From positions 1 to 44,217 of the forward strand of contig CAJTRU010000022.1 in assembly GCA_910579085.1 (NCBI GenBank): 44,217 nucleotides of DNA, in the 5' to 3' direction. Position 1 is the stretch's first letter. Every line of letters begins with the position of its first letter. The notes below the pieces were generated by a model. It made no database searches. It was given only the letters and a program-made list of their open reading frames with translations, and had not been told where the DNA came from. Below, one piece after another: positions 41,182 to 44,217 of this stretch. Position numbers and translations under genes: made by a program. The DNA comes from an uncultured Lachnospiraceae bacterium (GTDB taxonomy: Bacteria > Bacillota > Clostridia > Lachnospirales > Lachnospiraceae).

Positions 41182-43017
41182 ATGAAAATTAAACGTGATG
41201 ATGTAAGGAATATTGCAATTATAGCCCATGTAGACCACGGAAAAACTACACTGGTTGACGAACTTTTAAAGCAGAGTGGTGTATTCCGCTCCAACCAGGA
41301 AGTTGCAGAAAGGGTTATGGACTCAGGTGATATTGAAAGGGAGCGTGGTATCACAATCCTGTCCAAAAATACTGCAATTACTTATAATAATACTAAAATC
41401 AACATTATAGATACACCTGGACATGCTGACTTCGGCGGTGAAGTTGAACGTGTCCTGAAAATGGTTAACGGCGTTGTACTTGTGGTTGATGCCTTTGAGG
41501 GTGCAATGCCACAGACAAAGTTTGTACTTAAAAAGGCACTTGAACTTGAACTGCCTGTTATTGCCTGCATTAACAAAACAGACAGGCCAGAAGCACGGCC
41601 TGCTGAAGTTGTAGACGAAGTCCTGGAACTGTTTATTGACCTGGACGCCAATGAAGAACAGCTTGACTGCCCGTTTATTTTTGCATCTGCCAAAAACGGC
41701 ACAGCTTCATACAATGCAGAAGAACCTGGTACAGACATGGTTCCATTATTTGACACTATACTTAAATATATACCAGCCCCAGAAGGTGACCCTGATACTG
41801 GCACACAGGTACTTGTAAGCACTATTGACTACAACGACTATGTAGGCCGTATTGGAATAGGAAAAGTTGACAACGGGACTGTAAAAACAGGCCAGGATGT
41901 AGTAATTGTAAACCACCATGACCCTTCAAAACTTGTAAAAACCAGGATTGGCAAGCTCTATGAATTTGAAGGGCTTAAAAAGACGGAAGTAAAAGAAGCA
42001 GGCATAGGTTCAATAGTTGCAATTTCAGGTATTACAGATATCCATATTGGTGACACACTCTGCTCACCTGACAACCCTGCCCCAATACCGTTCCAGAAGA
42101 TATCTGAACCTACTATTGCAATGCATTTCTTAGTTAATGACAGCCCGCTTGCAGGGCTTGAAGGCAAATATGTAACTTCAAGGCATCTGCGTGACAGGCT
42201 TTTTGCTGAATTAAACTCTGATGTAAGCCTGCGTGTAGAAGAAACAGAAAATACGGACAGCTTCAAGGTTTCAGGACGTGGTGAACTCCACCTTTCTGTA
42301 CTTATTGAAAATATGAGACGTGAAGGCTATGAATTTGCGGTAAGCAAAGCAGAAGTCCTTTATAAAACTGATGAACGCGGAAACCGTCTTGAACCAATGG
42401 AACGTGCATATATTGATGTACCAGATGATTTCTCAGGAAGCGTAATACAAAAACTTAGCAACCGCAAAGGTGAACTTCTTGGCATGTCATCCATAGGCGG
42501 CAGCTATACAAGGCTCGAATTCCTTATACCATCACGCGGGCTTATAGGATACCGTGGCGAATTTATGACAGATACAAAAGGAAATGGAATTATAAACACT
42601 GTATTTGAAGAATATGGCCCATACAAAGGCGACATTGCATACCGTAAACAAGGCTCACTTATTGCATTTGAAGCAGGTGAAACCGTAGCATACGGGCTGT
42701 TTAACGCCCAGGACAGGGGAACACTGTTTATAGGGCCAGGTGAAAAAGTATATGCTGGCATGGTTATAGGCCAGAGCGGCAAAACAGAAGATATCGAACT
42801 TAATGTATGTAAAACAAAACATCTTACAAATACACGTTCTTCATCCGCTGATGAAGCCCTTAAACTTACAACACCAAAGAAACTAAGCCTTGAAGAAGCA
42901 CTGGAATTTATAGATACAGATGAACTGCTGGAGATAACACCAGAAAGCCTGCGTATACGTAAGAAAATACTTGATTCAACATTGAGGTTCAGGGCATCTA
43001 AGAAAAAGCAGGGGTAA
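41182..43017 (+). CDS. typA: Translational GTPase TypA/BipA
   Basis: Ribosome-associated GTPase affecting 50S assembly and stress responses. G1 AHVDHGKT is at residues 15-22, DTPGHADF (G3) at about 79-86, NKTD (G4) near 133-136. EF-G-like domains III and V (SGRGELHLSVLIENMRREG) and the TypA C-terminal domain (SRGLIGYRGEFMTDTKGNGIINTVF onward) follow. 611 residues. The ATG at 41182 has AAGGA 11 bases upstream and begins with the family's usual KIKRDDVRNIAIIAHVDH; a TTG at 41095 adds 29 unsupported residues. Confidence 0.96.
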   Translation: MKIKRDDVRNIAIIAHVDHGKTTLVDELLKQSGVFRSNQEVAERVMDSGDIERERGITILSKNTAITYNNTKINIIDTPGHADFGGEVERVLKMVNGVVLVVDAFEGAMPQTKFVLKKALELELPVIACINKTDRPEARPAEVVDEVLELFIDLDANEEQLDCPFIFASAKNGTASYNAEEPGTDMVPLFDTILKYIPAPEGDPDTGTQVLVSTIDYNDYVGRIGIGKVDNGTVKTGQDVVIVNHHDPSKLVKTRIGKLYEFEGLKKTEVKEAGIGSIVAISGITDIHIGDTLCSPDNPAPIPFQKISEPTIAMHFLVNDSPLAGLEGKYVTSRHLRDRLFAELNSDVSLRVEETENTDSFKVSGRGELHLSVLIENMRREGYEFAVSKAEVLYKTDERGNRLEPMERAYIDVPDDFSGSVIQKLSNRKGELLGMSSIGGSYTRLEFLIPSRGLIGYRGEFMTDTKGNGIINTVFEEYGPYKGDIAYRKQGSLIAFEAGETVAYGLFNAQDRGTLFIGPGEKVYAGMVIGQSGKTEDIELNVCKTKHLTNTRSSSADEALKLTTPKKLSLEEALEFIDTDELLEITPESLRIRKKILDSTLRFRASKKKQG

Positions 43018-43034
43018 GGGGTTATAGATTGTAA

Positions 43035-43076
43035 ATGGCAACACACAACACACAGGACTGTATTGTGTGCTGCCAT
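43035..43076. terminator. Hairpin after typA
   Basis: ATGGCAACACACAA (43035-43048) pairs with TTGTGTGCTGCCAT (43063-43076) at 13 of 14 positions. No T run follows directly (ATTAAAAAAGG). It lies 18 bases after typA and 20 bases before the pseudogene. Confidence 0.55.
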
Positions 43077-43095
43077 ATTAAAAAAGGAGAAAAAT

Positions 43096-43685
43096 ATGAA
43101 TAGTAACCTGGTATATAAAAAAGAACCAAGAAAAGAACTGCTTAATGACGAAACCGTATTAATCTCACCACGCCATTCAATAGACCATAACCGCGTAACA
43201 TCAAATATTTATTATGCATTTTGTACCTTTTAAAAAAATAAACCTTGTGAAACATTCAGTGATGGTATAGATATACACCTTACTGAAAATAACTGAGTAA
43301 TACCAGATGTAATGATTATATGTAATAAAAATATTATAAAAAAATGGCGTATATGGTACTCCTGATTTAATTGTTGAAATCCTGTCCCCAGGTACAGCAA
43401 AAAACGTCCGCAGATATAAAAAAGATTTATATGAAAACAGGCATAAAAGAATATCGGATTACAGAGCCATTATCACGTACAATAGAAACATATCTGCTTA
43501 AAAATGGTAAATTTGTACTTGATGATGTTTACACTTCTTTATATGGCTATGAAGAACTTACAGAAGAAGAAAAAAATTATAAAAAAGAAGTACCAGTGTC
43601 TTTATATGATAATTTTAAAATACCAGTAGATGATATATTTGCAAATCTTTTTAAGCGGGGCAATCTACAGTACACAAAACTATAA
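43096..43685 (+). pseudogene. Decayed Uma2-family (DUF820) PD-(D/E)XK endonuclease gene
   Basis: An intact AAGGAG ribosome site and ATG start a frame that reads SPRHSIDHNRVTSNIYYAF and then stops (43231-43233). Continuing in shifted frames gives PCETFSDGIDIHLTEN, an in-frame TGA (43294-43296), VIPDVMIICN, then after a one-base loss GVYGTPDLIVEILSPGTAKN, and after a two-base loss GIKEYRITEPLSRTIETYLLKNGKF to the stop. In order these are the conserved blocks of Uma2 proteins. At least three frameshifts and one nonsense codon are needed, so the gene is dead. The last frame alone (43371-43685) is not a real separate gene. Confidence 0.88.
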
Positions 43686-43690
43686 TGCAA

Positions 43691-43769
43691 GTGCATGATA
43701 AAAGAATAAATCATTGCTAAGAGCAGTAGGTATGAATATTAATAATACCCTTTATATCATGCACATTTT
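43691..43769 (+). terminator. Long stem-loop with T run after the Uma2 pseudogene
   Basis: GTGCATGATAAAAG (43691-43704) pairs with CTTTATATCATGCAC (43750-43764) with one bulged base; the loop of about 45 bases holds a smaller TGCT/AGCA hairpin, and ATTTTTA follows. The structure is larger than a standard terminator. The region from 43770 to 43928 is AT-rich and shows no gene. Confidence 0.5.
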
Positions 43770-43928
43770 TAATATAATTATCCTATAAAGAAAATTATAT
43801 ATTTTATAAATTAATACTGTATAGTGAATTGTTCTAAAATATTTTTAATACTTGTTTATATGCCTTCCCCAATATTTTTTCTTAAGTTCTGCAAACTTAT
43901 TTTGTATTAGGATATGATGAATACACCT

Positions 43929-44217
43929 TTATTCTCCAGCAGTATGGGCTGTTTTGCATAACACCCAGAATTTATTTAATATGACAGCCAAAAATATAAC
44001 AAAAATACAAGTCACTATCATACTGATAAATCCATGTTTAAATTCTATATTAAATATCTCAATCAATAATTGTAATCCATAAAATACAGGAACATGCCAC
44101 AGATATATTTGAAATGAAATTCCCCTTATATTTTTTTCTGAAATTAATGAGCTTTGCACCATTGGTGCAAAAACAAGAAATACAACAATTGAAGGGCAAA
44201 TTATAAGTGTCCAAATA
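43929..44217 (-). CDS. Acyltransferase-3 family membrane protein, C-terminal part
   Basis: The frame is open to the window edge, so only the last 95 residues are seen. They read as membrane helices with the ISFQIYLWHVPVF motif typical of the late helices of acyltransferase-3 (OafA/WecH-type) proteins that O-acetylate surface glycans. It ends with a basic, hydrophobic helix and a short tail. An internal ATG at 44162 is not a real start, because in-frame coding continues upstream (FLVFAPMVQSS). Confidence 0.75.
   Translation of the reverse strand, partial: IWTLIICPSIVVFLVFAPMVQSSLISEKNIRGISFQIYLWHVPVFYGLQLLIEIFNIEFKHGFISMIVTCIFVIFLAVILNKFWVLCKTAHTAGE

Noticed and set aside
42504..43076. 190-codon reading frame antisense to typA
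   Set aside because: It overlaps the conserved TypA C-terminus and is explained by it.
43371..43685. Separate 104-residue gene after typA
   Set aside because: It is the last surviving frame of the decayed Uma2 gene and has no start signal of its own.

Overview
The window reads as chromosomal DNA of a low-GC Gram-positive anaerobe, most likely a member of the Lachnospiraceae (Clostridia). The pointers are the AT-rich composition, strong AGGAGG-type ribosome sites, textbook sigma-A promoters (for example TTGACA-17-TATACT before feoAB), and a characteristic gene set: a divergent MreB-like protein, an unusually long PBP2, Min proteins including MinE beside a DivIVA, QueH, a FeoB-associated Cys-rich peptide, and Uma2/Rpn-type PD-(D/E)XK genes. 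Species cannot be named from the sequence alone. No rRNA, tRNA, CRISPR array, prophage or complete insertion sequence was seen.

Layout. 1-1250: right arm of a dispersed repeat, then a lone carbamate kinase gene (+). 1267-5091 (-): a small accessory run (flavin-binding split barrel protein, DUF3788 protein, metallo-beta-lactamase-fold hydrolase, unknown protein) preceded by a GtrII-type membrane glycosyltransferase. 5216-14342 (-): a ten-gene envelope/division operon with a strong promoter at 14406-14434: HlyD-like membrane protein, yggS, sepF, yggT, ylmH, divIVA, aroB, lspA, rluD, gltX. 14657-14860 (+): a small DUF378 membrane protein with its own terminator. 14915-25834 (-): the shape and division-site locus radC, mreB, mreC, mreD, mrdA (PBP2), minC, minD, minE, rodA, mgsA, dacF. 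25975-28724 (-): a PLP-dependent lyase and an Rpn-type nuclease/transposase gene, with hairpins around the latter. 29083-31061 (+): ychF-lgt. 31138-32319 (-): a HAD phosphatase-GNAT acetyltransferase fusion. 32564-35552 (-): feoA-feoA-feoB-Cys-rich ferrous iron uptake operon with a promoter overlapped by a palindromic operator candidate. 35748-39855 (-): NUDIX, queH, cvpA, dapB, dapA, cobO. 40063-40704 (-): a tandem-OB SSB-like protein. 41182-43017 (+): typA/bipA. 43096-43685 (+): a decayed Uma2-family gene. 43929-end (-): the C-terminus of an acyltransferase-3 protein.

Together the core genes build and position the cell wall machinery: MreBCD/RodA/PBP2 for elongation, MinCDE and DivIVA/SepF for division site choice, LspA and Lgt for lipoproteins, DacF for trimming and DapA/DapB for meso-diaminopimelate. 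No obvious new multi-gene defence or mobile system was found. The best leads are the dispersed long-hairpin repeat next to arcC and ychF, the HAD-GNAT fusion with a hairpin leader, the roughly 250-residue insertion in PBP2, the MreB-like protein with altered nucleotide-binding loops, the HlyD-like protein heading the division operon, and the feo operator. Several gene starts were shortened to the codon that carries a good ribosome site.
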